From assembly GCA_963843085.1 (NCBI GenBank), contig CAWJJG010000011.1, positions 1,302,001-1,366,000 on the forward strand: a stretch of 64,000 nt of DNA, given 5' to 3'. The translations under genes and the position numbers were made by a program. Positions within the stretch are counted from its first letter, which is position 1. Each line of letters begins with the position of its first letter. Below are positions 17,358 to 27,273 of this stretch, in pieces. The stretch comes from DASUPK01 sp963843085. Its GTDB lineage: Bacteria; Actinomycetota; Thermoleophilia; Solirubrobacterales; 70-9. The notes under the pieces were generated by a model. That model made no database searches. It worked only from the letters and a program-made list of their open reading frames with translations, and had not been told where the DNA came from.

Positions 17358-17804
17358 CTATTGCTTGGAGCCGAGCCGCTCCGCGAGCTCGACGATGACC
17401 CCTTCGGGACCGCGGACGTAGGTGAGCAGGAACATGTCCTCGTAGTTCACGACCTCGCCGATCGTCTCGATGCCCCTCTCCCGCAGTCGCTCGACGATCG
17501 TGTTCAGGTCGTCGACGACCAGGGCGACGTGGCGGAGGCCCAGCCGGTTGGCCGCCGCAGGCTCTGCGCCGTCCGCGTCTGCCGGACTGTGGAACTTGAT
17601 GAGCTCGAGCTTGCCGCCGCCGCCCGGCGTCTTCACCATGACGAACTCCACGTGCACCTCTTCGAGGCCGATGATCCTCTCGACCCACTCGCCCTCCGCT
17701 GAGCCGGCTCCCTCGCGCTCGAGCCCCAGGTCGAGGAAGAACTCGGTTGCGGCCTCGAGGTCCTCGAAGACGACGCCGACATGATCGAGGCTCTTTACGC
17801 CCAT
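17358..17804 (-). CDS. VOC family protein, methylmalonyl-CoA epimerase/glyoxalase-like
   Basis: 148 residues from ATG 17804 (MGVKSLDHVGVVFEDL); an upstream Met at 17825 adds seven residues without family character. Two beta-alpha-beta-beta-beta modules are seen, with the metal ligands expected of this family: His in LDHVGV, Glu in KLELIKF, His in GLRHVALVV and Glu in GVIVELAE. It could be methylmalonyl-CoA epimerase or a glyoxalase-like enzyme. No propionate genes lie nearby, so I keep the broad name. Confidence 0.82.
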   Translation of the reverse strand: MGVKSLDHVGVVFEDLEAATEFFLDLGLEREGAGSAEGEWVERIIGLEEVHVEFVMVKTPGGGGKLELIKFHSPADADGAEPAAANRLGLRHVALVVDDLNTIVERLRERGIETIGEVVNYEDMFLLTYVRGPEGVIVELAERLGSKQ

Positions 17805-17844
17805 CGGCTCTCGACTGGGCGACACGTGAACAGGTTCATGGACA

Positions 17845-17917
17845 TGGAGCTAGCCGGACTCGAACCGGCGACCTCCTGGGTGCGATCCAGGCGCTCTCCC
17901 AACTGAGCTATAGCCCC
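17845..17917 (-). tRNA. tRNA-Ala (anticodon CGC)
   Basis: A complete 73-nt cloverleaf on the minus strand: acceptor GGGGCTA/TAGCTCC, D arm GCTC...GAGC, anticodon stem CCTGG/CCAGG with loop ATCGCAC (anticodon CGC), T arm GCCGG-TTCGAGT-CCGGC, discriminator A. The G3:U70 wobble, the Ala identity element, is present. The CCA tail is not encoded. Confidence 0.95.
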
Positions 17918-17992
17918 GGGTGGGATCTACCGATAACTATGAGGCCCACGGCCGATTCAGCCAGCGTGCCGAGGGCAAGGATACTCGTGACC

Positions 17993-19357
17993 ATGAACTT
18001 CGGACGCCGCCTGGGACTGTTCTTCCTCTTGATCGCGATCGTGCCGACCGCGGCACTGATCGGCATTCTGATCTTCGTCAGCCAGGACTCGCAGCAGGGC
18101 AAGGCCGACGCTCGCCTGGCAGCCGGCGTCCAGACGGCGGTCTCGCTCTTCAACGAACGAACGGCGACCGCGGGCGGCCACGCGCGACCGCTCGCGGCCA
18201 GTCCCGGCCTGGCCATCGCGCTCAAGTCCGGGGACGGGACGGCTCTTCGCACCTTCACGCGGCGGGCGGCGAGCGAGCCGGGCGTGGTCCGGGTCGAGAT
18301 TCTCGACAACGCCTCGCGCCGGATGGCGGCGAGTGGGCCACCCGATGCGGTCGCCTTTGCGCGGGTGGGACTGACCGAGCAGGCTCGCCCCGTGGGTGCG
18401 CTTCGCGTGTCCACGACCACGGCGCAGGCGTACGCGGCCGCGGTTCATCGCCTCACGGGACACCAGGTCGTACTTCGCCGGGCGGGAACGACCCTCGCCT
18501 CGACGGTGGCGGCCCCGTCCAAGACGCTGGACCCGGATGAGACCGCCGATCTGAGCGCCGGCGGCGAGAGCTACAGGGCCCACGCGACCACGCTCGACGC
18601 GAGCGATGGCCTGACGCTGGTCATGCTCGGTCCGCCGAAGTCCGGTGGATTCCTCGGCATCACGGCACCCGAGCTGGCGATCCTGGTGCTGTTCCTGATG
18701 CTCGGCGTCGCGCTCGCCTGGACGCTGGCCCGCACCCTGACTCGCCTCCACCGACGGGTCTCCGAGCAGGCCATGACGGATCCTCTCACCGGTCTGGCCA
18801 ACCGCCGCCACATGTCGGAGACGCTGGAGCGAGAGGTGGCTCGCGCCGGGCGATTCGGTCACCCGATCTCGCTGATCATCATCGACGTCGACGACTTCAA
18901 GCAGATCAACGATCGCGAGGGGCACCTCCAGGGGGACGTCGTGCTCGAGACGGTGGCCGACCAGATCCGGGAGGGCACGAGGTCGATCGACGTCCCAGCG
19001 CGCTACGGCGGGGATGAGCTCGCCGTGATCCTGGTCGAGACCGACCGCGAGGGAGCGCTCATCGTCGGCGAGCGCCTGGCCGACCGGATGCGAAGCGTGG
19101 ACGTGCGGCTGAGAGCGGGTGGGACGATGGCCGTCACGATCAGCCTGGGCGTGGCGACGATCCCGGACTCGGCAAACGACCTCGATTCACTGGTCGATTC
19201 CGCCGACAGGGCGTTGCTGCGCGCGAAACGGGCGGGCAAGAACCAGATTCGGGCGGCTCCCGCGACGCGGCCTGGAGACCACGCCGATGACGACGTGCCT
19301 GGTCGCGGTGGGCGCCGATTCGCCCCCGAGCATGGGGCGCCGGGCAAACAGCCGTAA
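17993..19357 (+). CDS. Membrane diguanylate cyclase (GGDEF domain)
   Basis: 454 residues from ATG 17993 (MNFGRRLGLFFLLIAIVPTA). Membrane segments at about 8-29 and 226-248 enclose an extracytoplasmic sensor region (30-225). The cytoplasmic GGDEF domain follows with MTDPLTGLANRR, DVDDFKQIND and the active-site loop as GGDEL (residues 339-343). The final Phe of GGDEF is Leu, a tolerated variant. The inhibitory I-site RxxD (Arg 330 to Asp 333) sits exactly five residues before GGDEL. It should make c-di-GMP from GTP with product feedback. Located just after tRNA-Ala, transcribed with or before the acidic protein gene. Confidence 0.9.
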   Translation: MNFGRRLGLFFLLIAIVPTAALIGILIFVSQDSQQGKADARLAAGVQTAVSLFNERTATAGGHARPLAASPGLAIALKSGDGTALRTFTRRAASEPGVVRVEILDNASRRMAASGPPDAVAFARVGLTEQARPVGALRVSTTTAQAYAAAVHRLTGHQVVLRRAGTTLASTVAAPSKTLDPDETADLSAGGESYRAHATTLDASDGLTLVMLGPPKSGGFLGITAPELAILVLFLMLGVALAWTLARTLTRLHRRVSEQAMTDPLTGLANRRHMSETLEREVARAGRFGHPISLIIIDVDDFKQINDREGHLQGDVVLETVADQIREGTRSIDVPARYGGDELAVILVETDREGALIVGERLADRMRSVDVRLRAGGTMAVTISLGVATIPDSANDLDSLVDSADRALLRAKRAGKNQIRAAPATRPGDHADDDVPGRGGRRFAPEHGAPGKQP

Positions 19358-19456
19358 ATTGGTCGCTCGGGTGCAGGGTCCAGGGGCCGATCCGGGTATC
19401 ACATATGCCCTGCAGCGCCTAAGCTTTGAACCCTCGAGGCGGTCAGACCGCGCATC

Positions 19457-20767
19457 ATGGGAATACTCGACGACGCGATTCGCGAACACCTCGATCTGAA
19501 GCGCAAGCACGGCGCCCACGACGCCGACCTGCGCGAGATCGAGGACGAGGCGTTCGGCTCAGCCGACCGCCCGGATCCGTTCGCGGCGAATGAGCTCTTC
19601 AACGAGGTTTCCTCTCCGGGGGAGGCCTCGCCGCAGTCGCCCACGGCGACGCCGGATGAGCCGACCGGTTTGAGCGAGATCGAGGCTCCCGGCGACCTGG
19701 GTGACCTCGAGGCACCCGGGGGCCTGAGCGATCCCGATGTCGGCGGGGAGGATCCGACGCGCCTGGTCGAGCCCGAGGCGCTGCGTCCCTCTGAGCCCGG
19801 CTTCGAGGAGCCCCCGGCCGAGCCCGCGAGCCCTCCCGAGGGCGTCTCGCAGATCCCGGGCCAGGTCGAGCTTCCGGGTCAGGACGAGATACCCGGTCAG
19901 GAGACGTTCGAGGAGCCAGTCGAGAGCTATCAGCCGTCCGAGCCCACCGCGAGTCCCGAGACCGAGACCGGTGAGCCCGAGGCCCCAGCGGAGCCTTCCT
20001 CGCCCTCGGAGTCACTCGAGGACCTGATCGCCGAGGAGGAGCCATTCCCCGAGGACGCGGCCGCGGAGCCGACCGCCGGGCCGCCCGATCTGCCGTTTGA
20101 CCCGGAGGCCCCGCCGCCCGCCGCAGAGCAGGCCGCCCCGGAGGCGGAGCTTGAGCCGGAGCCCGAGCCGGACCTCAAGCCGGAGCCGGAAGCTGCGTCC
20201 GATCGGCCGCTTGAGCCGGAGGGCTCCGTGCCGGAGCCCCCTCCGCCGCCACCGGCCGCAGGCACGGAGCCCCCCGGGAGGGCACGGGGCCGTATCGACG
20301 TGCCCACCCAGGAGCATCCGCCGCCCGGGGACACCGGAGGGCTGCCGCCGCTGCCCCCCGAGGAGCCGCTGGATGAGCCGCCCTCGGCGGAGGAGCCGCT
20401 GCCGGAGCCGTACACCGAGGAGCCGCCTTCCGACTCCGCGGCGCCGGCGCTCTACGACTTCGAGACGGATGAGGACCCCGTGGGCGGCGCGGCTGCCCCG
20501 GCCGACGACGATGACTTCGAAGCTCTCGGTCCCGCGGAGGAGGAAGCCCCATACCTCGAGGAGGAGGAGCCCTACGCGGAGGAGCCCGTCTCGGGCACCG
20601 AGCTGCCAGTCGAGGAGCCGGGCACGGAGGTCCGTCCCGCGCTCGAGGACGACGAGGTGTACGAGGGCGGCGCACTCGACCCCGAGGAGTCCTACGAGGA
20701 GGAAGAGGGGGAGGAGGGCCTCTGGTTCGAGAAGGGGCCCCCGAAGGACTTCGACTTCGACGACTAG
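19457..20767 (+). CDS. Long acidic Pro/Glu-rich protein with recognisable N- and C-terminal modules
   Basis: 436 residues. The N-terminus (residues 1-36, MGILDDAIREHLDLKRKHGA...) looks like an amphipathic helix. Then follows a low-complexity, very acidic linker of about 380 residues made of Pro, Glu, Asp and Ser/Thr, with many EEP, PEPE and GEPE repeats and almost no hydrophobic or basic residues. It closes with an aromatic tail, GLWFEKGPPKDFDFDD. No signal peptide or membrane segment is visible. I do not know the family; the ordered ends joined by a disordered linker suggest a tether or scaffold. It lies downstream of the GGDEF gene and convergent with gdh. Confidence 0.75.
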   Translation: MGILDDAIREHLDLKRKHGAHDADLREIEDEAFGSADRPDPFAANELFNEVSSPGEASPQSPTATPDEPTGLSEIEAPGDLGDLEAPGGLSDPDVGGEDPTRLVEPEALRPSEPGFEEPPAEPASPPEGVSQIPGQVELPGQDEIPGQETFEEPVESYQPSEPTASPETETGEPEAPAEPSSPSESLEDLIAEEEPFPEDAAAEPTAGPPDLPFDPEAPPPAAEQAAPEAELEPEPEPDLKPEPEAASDRPLEPEGSVPEPPPPPPAAGTEPPGRARGRIDVPTQEHPPPGDTGGLPPLPPEEPLDEPPSAEEPLPEPYTEEPPSDSAAPALYDFETDEDPVGGAAAPADDDDFEALGPAEEEAPYLEEEEPYAEEPVSGTELPVEEPGTEVRPALEDDEVYEGGALDPEESYEEEEGEEGLWFEKGPPKDFDFDD

Positions 20768-20773
20768 GCCGGC

Positions 20774-22138
<1,365 letters not shown>

Positions 22139-22228
22139 TACCCCTCCTGGGGGGTTCGCCAGTCGGGCCAGTCTCTCACAGCGGCTTTCACGGGATGCGC
22201 AATACCCGTCCTACAATCGTTCTCCCAC

Positions 22229-22301
22229 GGGGCCATAGCTCAGTTGGGAGAGCGCCGGCTTTGCAAGCCGGAGGTCGCCGGTTCGAACCCGGCTGGCTCC
22301 A
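22229..22301 (+). tRNA. tRNA-Ala (anticodon TGC)
   Basis: A 73-nt cloverleaf: acceptor GGGGCCA/TGGCTCC with G3:U70, D arm GCTC...GAGC, anticodon stem CCGGC/GCCGG with loop TTTGCAA (anticodon TGC), T arm GCCGG-TTCGAAC-CCGGC, discriminator A. CCA is not encoded. It shares most of its body with the Ala(CGC) tRNA at 17845-17917. Confidence 0.96.
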
Positions 22302-22390
22302 TCGCTGAACGGCGAGCTGCTTCTTCTTCGGCTTCGGGCCCAGCTTCAGAGCGACCACGGCCTGATCCGCGAGCGCGGTCCCCGGGGGCC

Positions 22391-22897
22391 TCAGCGCTCC
22401 CATCCCGCCCCGCCGGATCGCTCTCGGCCCCCCGAAGTGTCCTCGATCACCTTGCGCTCGATCTTCTCCAGCTCTACGTCGAGCTCGCGGTCGGCCAGCA
22501 TGCCCCGCAGCGCGCCGGTCATCGTCCTGGCCCACATCCGCCGTGCCACCGCGACCTCGGTGTGGCCCGCCGGGTCGTGGCCGTACTCGGTCCACTCGAC
22601 GCAGACCTGCCGCTCGCCCGCCGGCGCGTCGTCGGGCAGAGGAGCCCCGTCCCCGTAGAGCATGATCCGGGCGGCCCAGCCGTCGGGACACAGCTCATGC
22701 ATCCGCTCGCGGGCTTGCCACTCGCGCACCATCATCGCGTCCCGTCGCCGCTTGTAGCGCGACAGGAACAGCACCGTCGCGGTCAGCAGCGCGCAGGCCA
22801 CGACGGTCGCCACCACGATCTCGACAGACACCCCGAGGCCCCCGCCCTTCTGCTGCGGTGTGTTCTGGAGAGCCAGGATGTGAAGCGCTTCGATCAT
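22391..22897 (-). CDS. Single-pass membrane protein, unknown function
   Basis: 168 residues. A short N-terminus leads to one membrane segment (about 22-45, VSVEIVVATVVACALLTATVLFL), then a basic stop-transfer KRRRD and a soluble domain with CPDGWAARIMLYGDGAPLP and an Arg/Glu-rich helical tail (LADRELDVELEKIERKVIED). No family is recognised. It is co-directional with the next membrane protein gene, 54 bases away. Confidence 0.6.
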   Translation of the reverse strand: MIEALHILALQNTPQQKGGGLGVSVEIVVATVVACALLTATVLFLSRYKRRRDAMMVREWQARERMHELCPDGWAARIMLYGDGAPLPDDAPAGERQVCVEWTEYGHDPAGHTEVAVARRMWARTMTGALRGMLADRELDVELEKIERKVIEDTSGGRERSGGAGWER

Positions 22898-22951
22898 CGC
22901 CCCAAAGTCATATACCCCCGATGACGGTTTGCAAAGGGGGTGGGGCCGCGA

Positions 22952-23833
22952 TCAGGAGAACGCGCAGGTGCTCACCAGGACGAGGAGCAGCGCGACCGGA
23001 CAGCCGACCAGGGCGATCAGCGCCGCGATCCACCTGCGCAGAACCAGGGCCCCGATCCCCGCGGTCATTCCGGCGATCGCGGCGACGGCGGTGACCGCGT
23101 CGATCGGATCCGTCCAATGCGGTGGTCCGCCTCCTCCGCCGCACCCGGGCTGCGCCAGCACGAAGATGATCGCCAACACGCAGGTGATCGCCGTGAGCCC
23201 CAGCGCCGCATTGGCCAGCCAGCGCGCCAGTTCCTCCAGCCGCGACCGCCTGATCTGCCCCCGTGTCCCGATGTGGATGACCAGCTTGCCGAGATGGAGC
23301 ACCCGGTCCCGCACGTCGTCGGCCTGGCTCCGCACGGCCCAGCCCTCGGACCGACCGATCAGCGTCCCGGCGGCCGCCGCGACGAGCAGCACAACCGGCA
23401 GCATCAGCAGGGGAGCCGCCGCGGGAGTCACGGCATCACCGTCGGTGGCCACGAGGACGACGATCACCCCGATTCCGGCCCAGACCCCGATGACCCCCAG
23501 GTTGGTGAAGATCCGCAGCCACTCCGTGCGCGGATTGACGCGCATGCTCCACGCCGTCGCCACCGCCACGACGGCGAGGATCGCGAACGCGTAGAGCCAC
23601 GCGCGGGAGTCGTATTCGCGCTGCAGCGGCTCCGCGGCCCTCCCCCGGGCCACGCCCTCGCTGAGCTGGGCGTTGAAGCAGCTCGCCTGGTTGGCCTGGC
23701 AGTAGCGTGAGGGGTAGTCCGGCAGGCGGGACTCGGTGTGGGCGAGGTCTACGGCGGCCACCACCAGGATGAAGGCGCAGATCGCCGCGCACGCCTGAAT
23801 CGGACGGGTCGGCAGCTCCCACCTCACCTTCAT
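22952..23833 (-). CDS. Multi-pass membrane protein, unknown function
   Basis: 293 residues. Hydrophobic segments occur at about 12-30, 80-95, 113-131, 139-156, 216-232 and 243-290, consistent with five to seven passes. A Cys-containing loop (YCQNQASCFNAQ-like, about 43-55) lies early. No catalytic motif or family is recognised. It ends 118 bases into a run of cell-envelope genes and begins 4 bases after the carboxypeptidase stop, so it may be part of that operon. Confidence 0.65.
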   Translation of the reverse strand: MKVRWELPTRPIQACAAICAFILVVAAVDLAHTESRLPDYPSRYCQANQASCFNAQLSEGVARGRAAEPLQREYDSRAWLYAFAILAVVAVATAWSMRVNPRTEWLRIFTNLGVIGVWAGIGVIVVLVATDGDAVTPAAAPLLMLPVVLLVAAAAGTLIGRSEGWAVRSQADDVRDRVLHLGKLVIHIGTRGQIRRSRLEELARWLANAALGLTAITCVLAIIFVLAQPGCGGGGGPPHWTDPIDAVTAVAAIAGMTAGIGALVLRRWIAALIALVGCPVALLLVLVSTCAFS

Positions 23834-23837
23834 CCGC

Positions 23838-24872
23838 CTATCCGCCCGGCGGCGGCTTGGGCTTGGTCGGGGGCGGAGCGGGAGCCACCACGCCCTCCTG
23901 CACGAACCCGGCGCGCAGCAGCGCCGGGACCTGCGTGATCGGGTTCGGCGAGTGGATCAGCACGACGCCCAGCTGATGCCCACCCACCCGCGCGGTGGTC
24001 ACGTAGCAGCGTCCCGCCGGGTCCGTGAACCCGGTCTTCAGCCCGGTGACCTGCGCCTGCGGCAGGCCGGACAGGCCGTGCTGGAGGAAGTAGTGGTTGT
24101 TGTAGAGGTAGAGGTGTTTCCCCTTGATCGGGAAGCGCGGCTGCGCTGAGCGCGTCTGCGCGATCTGAGCGATGCGCGGGTTCGCCAGATCCGCGCGCGC
24201 GAGCTCGGCGAGGTCGTCGGGGCAGGAGTAGTTGTTGCGGTCGCGCAGGCCGTTCGGCGTCGAGTAGTGGGTGCACTCGAGCCCCATCGACTTCGCCTGC
24301 GCGTTCATCTCCTTGACGAACCGCGCCACGCTCCCGCCGTCGTGCTCGGCCAGGGCGACGGCCGCGTCGTTCGCCGAGATCATGATCAGCGCCTGGAGCA
24401 GGGGCTCGAGCGGCACCTTCTTGCCACGGGGCAGCAGCCCGGTCGCCGAGCCCGGCGTCTGCGACGCCTTCCGGCTCACCAGCACATGCTCCCCGGGCCG
24501 GTTCTCGTCCGCCACGATCAGCGCGGTCATCATCTTGGTCAGGCTCGCGATGGGGTGCTGGAGCCGCGGGTTGCGCTGCCAGAGGACCGCGCCCGACTTC
24601 ACGTCGAAGAGGATCCCCGCGACCGGAGGATGTTTGAAGCGGTAGTGGACCGGGAGCTGCCCGGTGACCGGAAGGAGCGCGAAATGGGAGACGGCGATGG
24701 TCCTCTTGATCGCCGAGACGTCGGGAGCGGTCACGGATGGCGGCACCACGGCGCGGGTGGTGAGCTCCGAGTCCCGGTTTCCCGCCCGGTCCGGCCAGAT
24801 CGCGAACGCGGCCACGGCAGCCACGCCGAAGACGAGCACCACCCCGACGATGATCGCGATTCGCTTAGTCAT
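23838..24872 (-). CDS. dacA: D-alanyl-D-alanine carboxypeptidase (peptidase S11, low-molecular-mass PBP)
   Basis: 344 residues with a signal-anchor at 5-25. The three penicillin-binding motifs are all present: S110-L-T-K113 (acylating Ser), S166-A-N168 and K279-T-G281. The enzyme removes the terminal D-Ala from peptidoglycan stem peptides and so limits crosslinking. A Pro-rich tail (APAPPPTKPKPPPGG) ends the protein; there is no amphipathic anchor helix. Its start overlaps the small membrane protein gene by 8 bases. The symbol denotes the family, since orthology within the S11 group is not resolved. Confidence 0.9.
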   Translation of the reverse strand: MTKRIAIIVGVVLVFGVAAVAAFAIWPDRAGNRDSELTTRAVVPPSVTAPDVSAIKRTIAVSHFALLPVTGQLPVHYRFKHPPVAGILFDVKSGAVLWQRNPRLQHPIASLTKMMTALIVADENRPGEHVLVSRKASQTPGSATGLLPRGKKVPLEPLLQALIMISANDAAVALAEHDGGSVARFVKEMNAQAKSMGLECTHYSTPNGLRDRNNYSCPDDLAELARADLANPRIAQIAQTRSAQPRFPIKGKHLYLYNNHYFLQHGLSGLPQAQVTGLKTGFTDPAGRCYVTTARVGGHQLGVVLIHSPNPITQVPALLRAGFVQEGVVAPAPPPTKPKPPPGG

Positions 24873-25080
24873 CGGGTGGGTTCCGGAGAGCGCCGATCAG
24901 GCCGGCGGCGATCATCCCGACGATTCCCAGCGAGACCGCGTACAGCGCGATCGCGCCGATGTCCCCGTAGGTCCGCAGGCGCAACCCGGTGTCCACGATC
25001 ACGTAGATCGTGACCGCGGCGAAGAACCCGCAGAAGACCAGGCCGAGCAGCAGCAGTCCGTTCCGAAGGTCGGGGTCCAT
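24865..25080 (-). CDS. Small two-pass membrane protein
   Basis: 71 residues. Two hydrophobic segments (about 8-28 and 41-62) and a short charged end (RNPPDD). It lies between the rhomboid protease gene (7 bases upstream) and the carboxypeptidase gene (8-base overlap), which supports it being a real, co-translated gene. No family is recognised. Confidence 0.6.
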   Translation of the reverse strand: MDPDLRNGLLLLGLVFCGFFAAVTIYVIVDTGLRLRTYGDIGAIALYAVSLGIVGMIAAGLIGALRNPPDD

Positions 25081-25087
25081 ATTTGGC

Positions 25088-25960
25088 TCAGATGGTCGGT
25101 AAGCGAGGTTCGGGTCTGCGTCTTCGCATCACGGAGAGCATCGCGCCCGCCACCGCCAGGCCGAAGACGAAGCCGCCCACGTGCGCGAAATAGGCGACCC
25201 CCTGGTCGCCCCCCGAACCGACCGCGACCTGCCCGAGGGCTGGGACGAACTGCAGGATGAACCAGAGAGCGAGCAGGATCAACGCCGGGATCTCGACCAG
25301 CGTGACGAAGAAGATGATGAAGATCAGGGTCAGCACCCTCGCGCGCGGATAGAAGAGCGCGTATGCGCCGAGCACTCCCGCGATCGCCCCGCTGGCGCCG
25401 ATCGTCGGTGCCGTGGAGGACGGGTCGATCAGCGCCTGCGTATAGACCGCGATCAGCCCGGCCAGGATGTAGAAGAGCAGGAACCCGGCGCGCCCCAGTC
25501 GCTCCTCGACGTTGTTGCCGAAGACCCAGAGGAAGAGCATGTTGCCGATGATGTGCAGCCAGCCGCCGTGCATGAACATCGACGTGAAGAGCGTCTCGTA
25601 CCACGGTTTCTGGTCGATCTGGAACGGGCCCAGGTCGGCCCCGGGGTTGGCCCGGCTGCGAGCGACGGCCTCGTCGTAGTCCTTGGTCCCCGGACAGACC
25701 ACTCCCGCCTCGAACTGGCCGGGGGCGACCTCGCTCACCGCCCCGATGTCGCATTTGCCGGTGCTCGTATGGGTGATCCGGTACGGGATCGCTCCGTATT
25801 CGAGCGAGCTCTGGTCGATATGGCCGAACCCGGCCTCGCTGAGCCGCTGGTTCTCCGGGAAGTTGAGCTGCCAGAAGAACACCAGGACGCAGGTGACGAT
25901 CAGGCCGACCGTGACCACGGGGAAGCGCGAGGTCGGGTTGTTGTCCTTCAGCGGCAGCAC
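25088..25960 (-). CDS. Rhomboid family intramembrane serine protease
   Basis: 290 residues. The catalytic Ser lies in GASGAIAG (Ser 190) and the partner His in YFAHVGGFVFG (His 260). The HGGWLHIIGNM motif (His 131, His 136, Asn 140) supplies the oxyanion-type residues. Six membrane segments are expected; residues 40-120 form a large, Cys-containing outside loop between the first and second membrane segments, longer than in typical bacterial rhomboids. It cleaves membrane-spanning substrates, unknown here. Confidence 0.88.
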   Translation of the reverse strand: MLPLKDNNPTSRFPVVTVGLIVTCVLVFFWQLNFPENQRLSEAGFGHIDQSSLEYGAIPYRITHTSTGKCDIGAVSEVAPGQFEAGVVCPGTKDYDEAVARSRANPGADLGPFQIDQKPWYETLFTSMFMHGGWLHIIGNMLFLWVFGNNVEERLGRAGFLLFYILAGLIAVYTQALIDPSSTAPTIGASGAIAGVLGAYALFYPRARVLTLIFIIFFVTLVEIPALILLALWFILQFVPALGQVAVGSGGDQGVAYFAHVGGFVFGLAVAGAMLSVMRRRRPEPRLPTI

Positions 25961-25995
25961 CTGGCGCCGCAGAGCCTACGTGTCGAGACGAACGA

Positions 25996-27213
25996 CTAGC
26001 CGCGCTTCGCGGGAGGCGGGATCTCGTCCCGGATCGCCGGCAGCTTCGCCGACTTCGGCGGGGCGAGAGCCGCCCGACCGGACGCCTTCGCCGGCACCGC
26101 TCCCCCGCCGCTCACCCAGCGGACCGGGAGCGGCTTGTTCTGGAGCAGCGGCCCCCATGTCGGCACGTCGAGGTTGCCCGTCTGGGAGAGCCCATGGTCT
26201 CGCTGGAACGCGATCACGGCCGCCTGGGTCGAGCCCTGGTAGTAGCCGCTCACCGGCACGGTGTAGCCGCCGCCGGCGAGAAGCTGCTGCGCCCACGCGA
26301 CGAAGTCGCCCTTGGAGCCGAGGTGCAGGAAGGGATAGCTCGGATAGGGCCCGGTGGACGCGGCCGAGACCGGCTGGCGGAGCGCCTTCCACTGCCGCTT
26401 TCCCGCCTCCTGCCAGTCCCACCAGCTGACGCCGTCGAACCCGTGTGACATGGCCAGCGCGCGGAATCGCTTGATCTGCCCGGCCTTGGGCCGGCTGTAG
26501 ACCTGACCGAGGGGATCGATCTGGCGGCCATAGATCCGGTTCCACACCCAGGTGTGGATGTACCCGGTGTCCACCGTCGTGCCGATGTCCTTCCAATAGA
26601 GCTGCGGGACGTTGTACTGCGCACCCCCCGGCCCGAGGAAGACCGAGTAGGGCAGCGCCGGGTGGTAGTCGACGTACGGGAAGCTGGCGAGGCCCACCGG
26701 GTAGTCCGGTCCGACCCGGGAGCGCAGGCTCGACATGAAGTAGGACGCCTGGGGATACTTGCCCTCGTACTGGCCCTCGACGTCGAGGACCAGGCAGTCG
26801 GCGCCGTTGGCGACGGCGGCGGCGCCCACCTTCGCCTCCTTGCCGGGCTTGTCGCCGTAGATGAACTGCCAGGCGCAGACATCGAGTCCCCGGGCGTGCA
26901 GCCCGTTCACCACGCGCGGCGAGAACTGGCTCCAGTAGTGCGTCCCGTCCCCCGACTTGATCAGCACGGTGTCGATGTGGTTGGCGTGCGCCTTCTTCGC
27001 GATCTTCCGGAGTTTGCCGTGAGAGGAGCGGCTCAGGTACCAGATCCACATTCCGTTGCCGGACAGCGGGCTCTGCCCGGCGCTGGCGCCGCTCGTCTCG
27101 GACGAGGCACCGCCCGCGAACGGTCCGGCCGCCAGCGCGAGCAGGGCTGCGCAGGCGATCAGGGCAAGAGTCGTTGAGCGTTGACGGGCACGCATGAATT
27201 CGAGGGCACGCAT
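25996..27213 (-). CDS. Secreted protein with glycoside-hydrolase-like barrel and peptidoglycan-binding domain
   Basis: Up to 405 residues with an N-terminal signal peptide (LALIACAALLALAAG). The middle domain (about 55-275) resembles a TIM-barrel glycosidase: strand-ending motifs HIDTVLIKSGDG, DVCAWQFIYGD, DCLVLDVEGQYEG (possible catalytic acid) and FDGVSWWDWQEA. A PG_binding_1 domain follows (about 297-357, HLGSKGDFVAWAQQLLAGGGYTV through AVIAFQRDHGL). A wall hydrolase role is inferred. The first 12 codons hold a duplicated start: ATG 27213 or ATG 27195 are equally placed in an 18-bp tandem repeat. Confidence 0.75.
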   Translation of the reverse strand: MRALEFMRARQRSTTLALIACAALLALAAGPFAGGASSETSGASAGQSPLSGNGMWIWYLSRSSHGKLRKIAKKAHANHIDTVLIKSGDGTHYWSQFSPRVVNGLHARGLDVCAWQFIYGDKPGKEAKVGAAAVANGADCLVLDVEGQYEGKYPQASYFMSSLRSRVGPDYPVGLASFPYVDYHPALPYSVFLGPGGAQYNVPQLYWKDIGTTVDTGYIHTWVWNRIYGRQIDPLGQVYSRPKAGQIKRFRALAMSHGFDGVSWWDWQEAGKRQWKALRQPVSAASTGPYPSYPFLHLGSKGDFVAWAQQLLAGGGYTVPVSGYYQGSTQAAVIAFQRDHGLSQTGNLDVPTWGPLLQNKPLPVRWVSGGGAVPAKASGRAALAPPKSAKLPAIRDEIPPPAKRG

Positions 27214-27221
27214 GAATTCGA
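27186..27221. repeat. Perfect 18-bp tandem repeat over the start codon of the PG-binding protein gene
   Basis: Two copies of GGGCACGCATGAATTCGA, at 27186-27203 and 27204-27221. Each contains the minus-strand start ATG and the codons for MRA. The length is a multiple of three, so either copy keeps the frame. Confidence 0.9.
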
Positions 27222-27273
27222 GGCTACGGGTCCCGAAACACGCCCTTGCAGGGAAAGCTGCGTCGGGCTCTTG

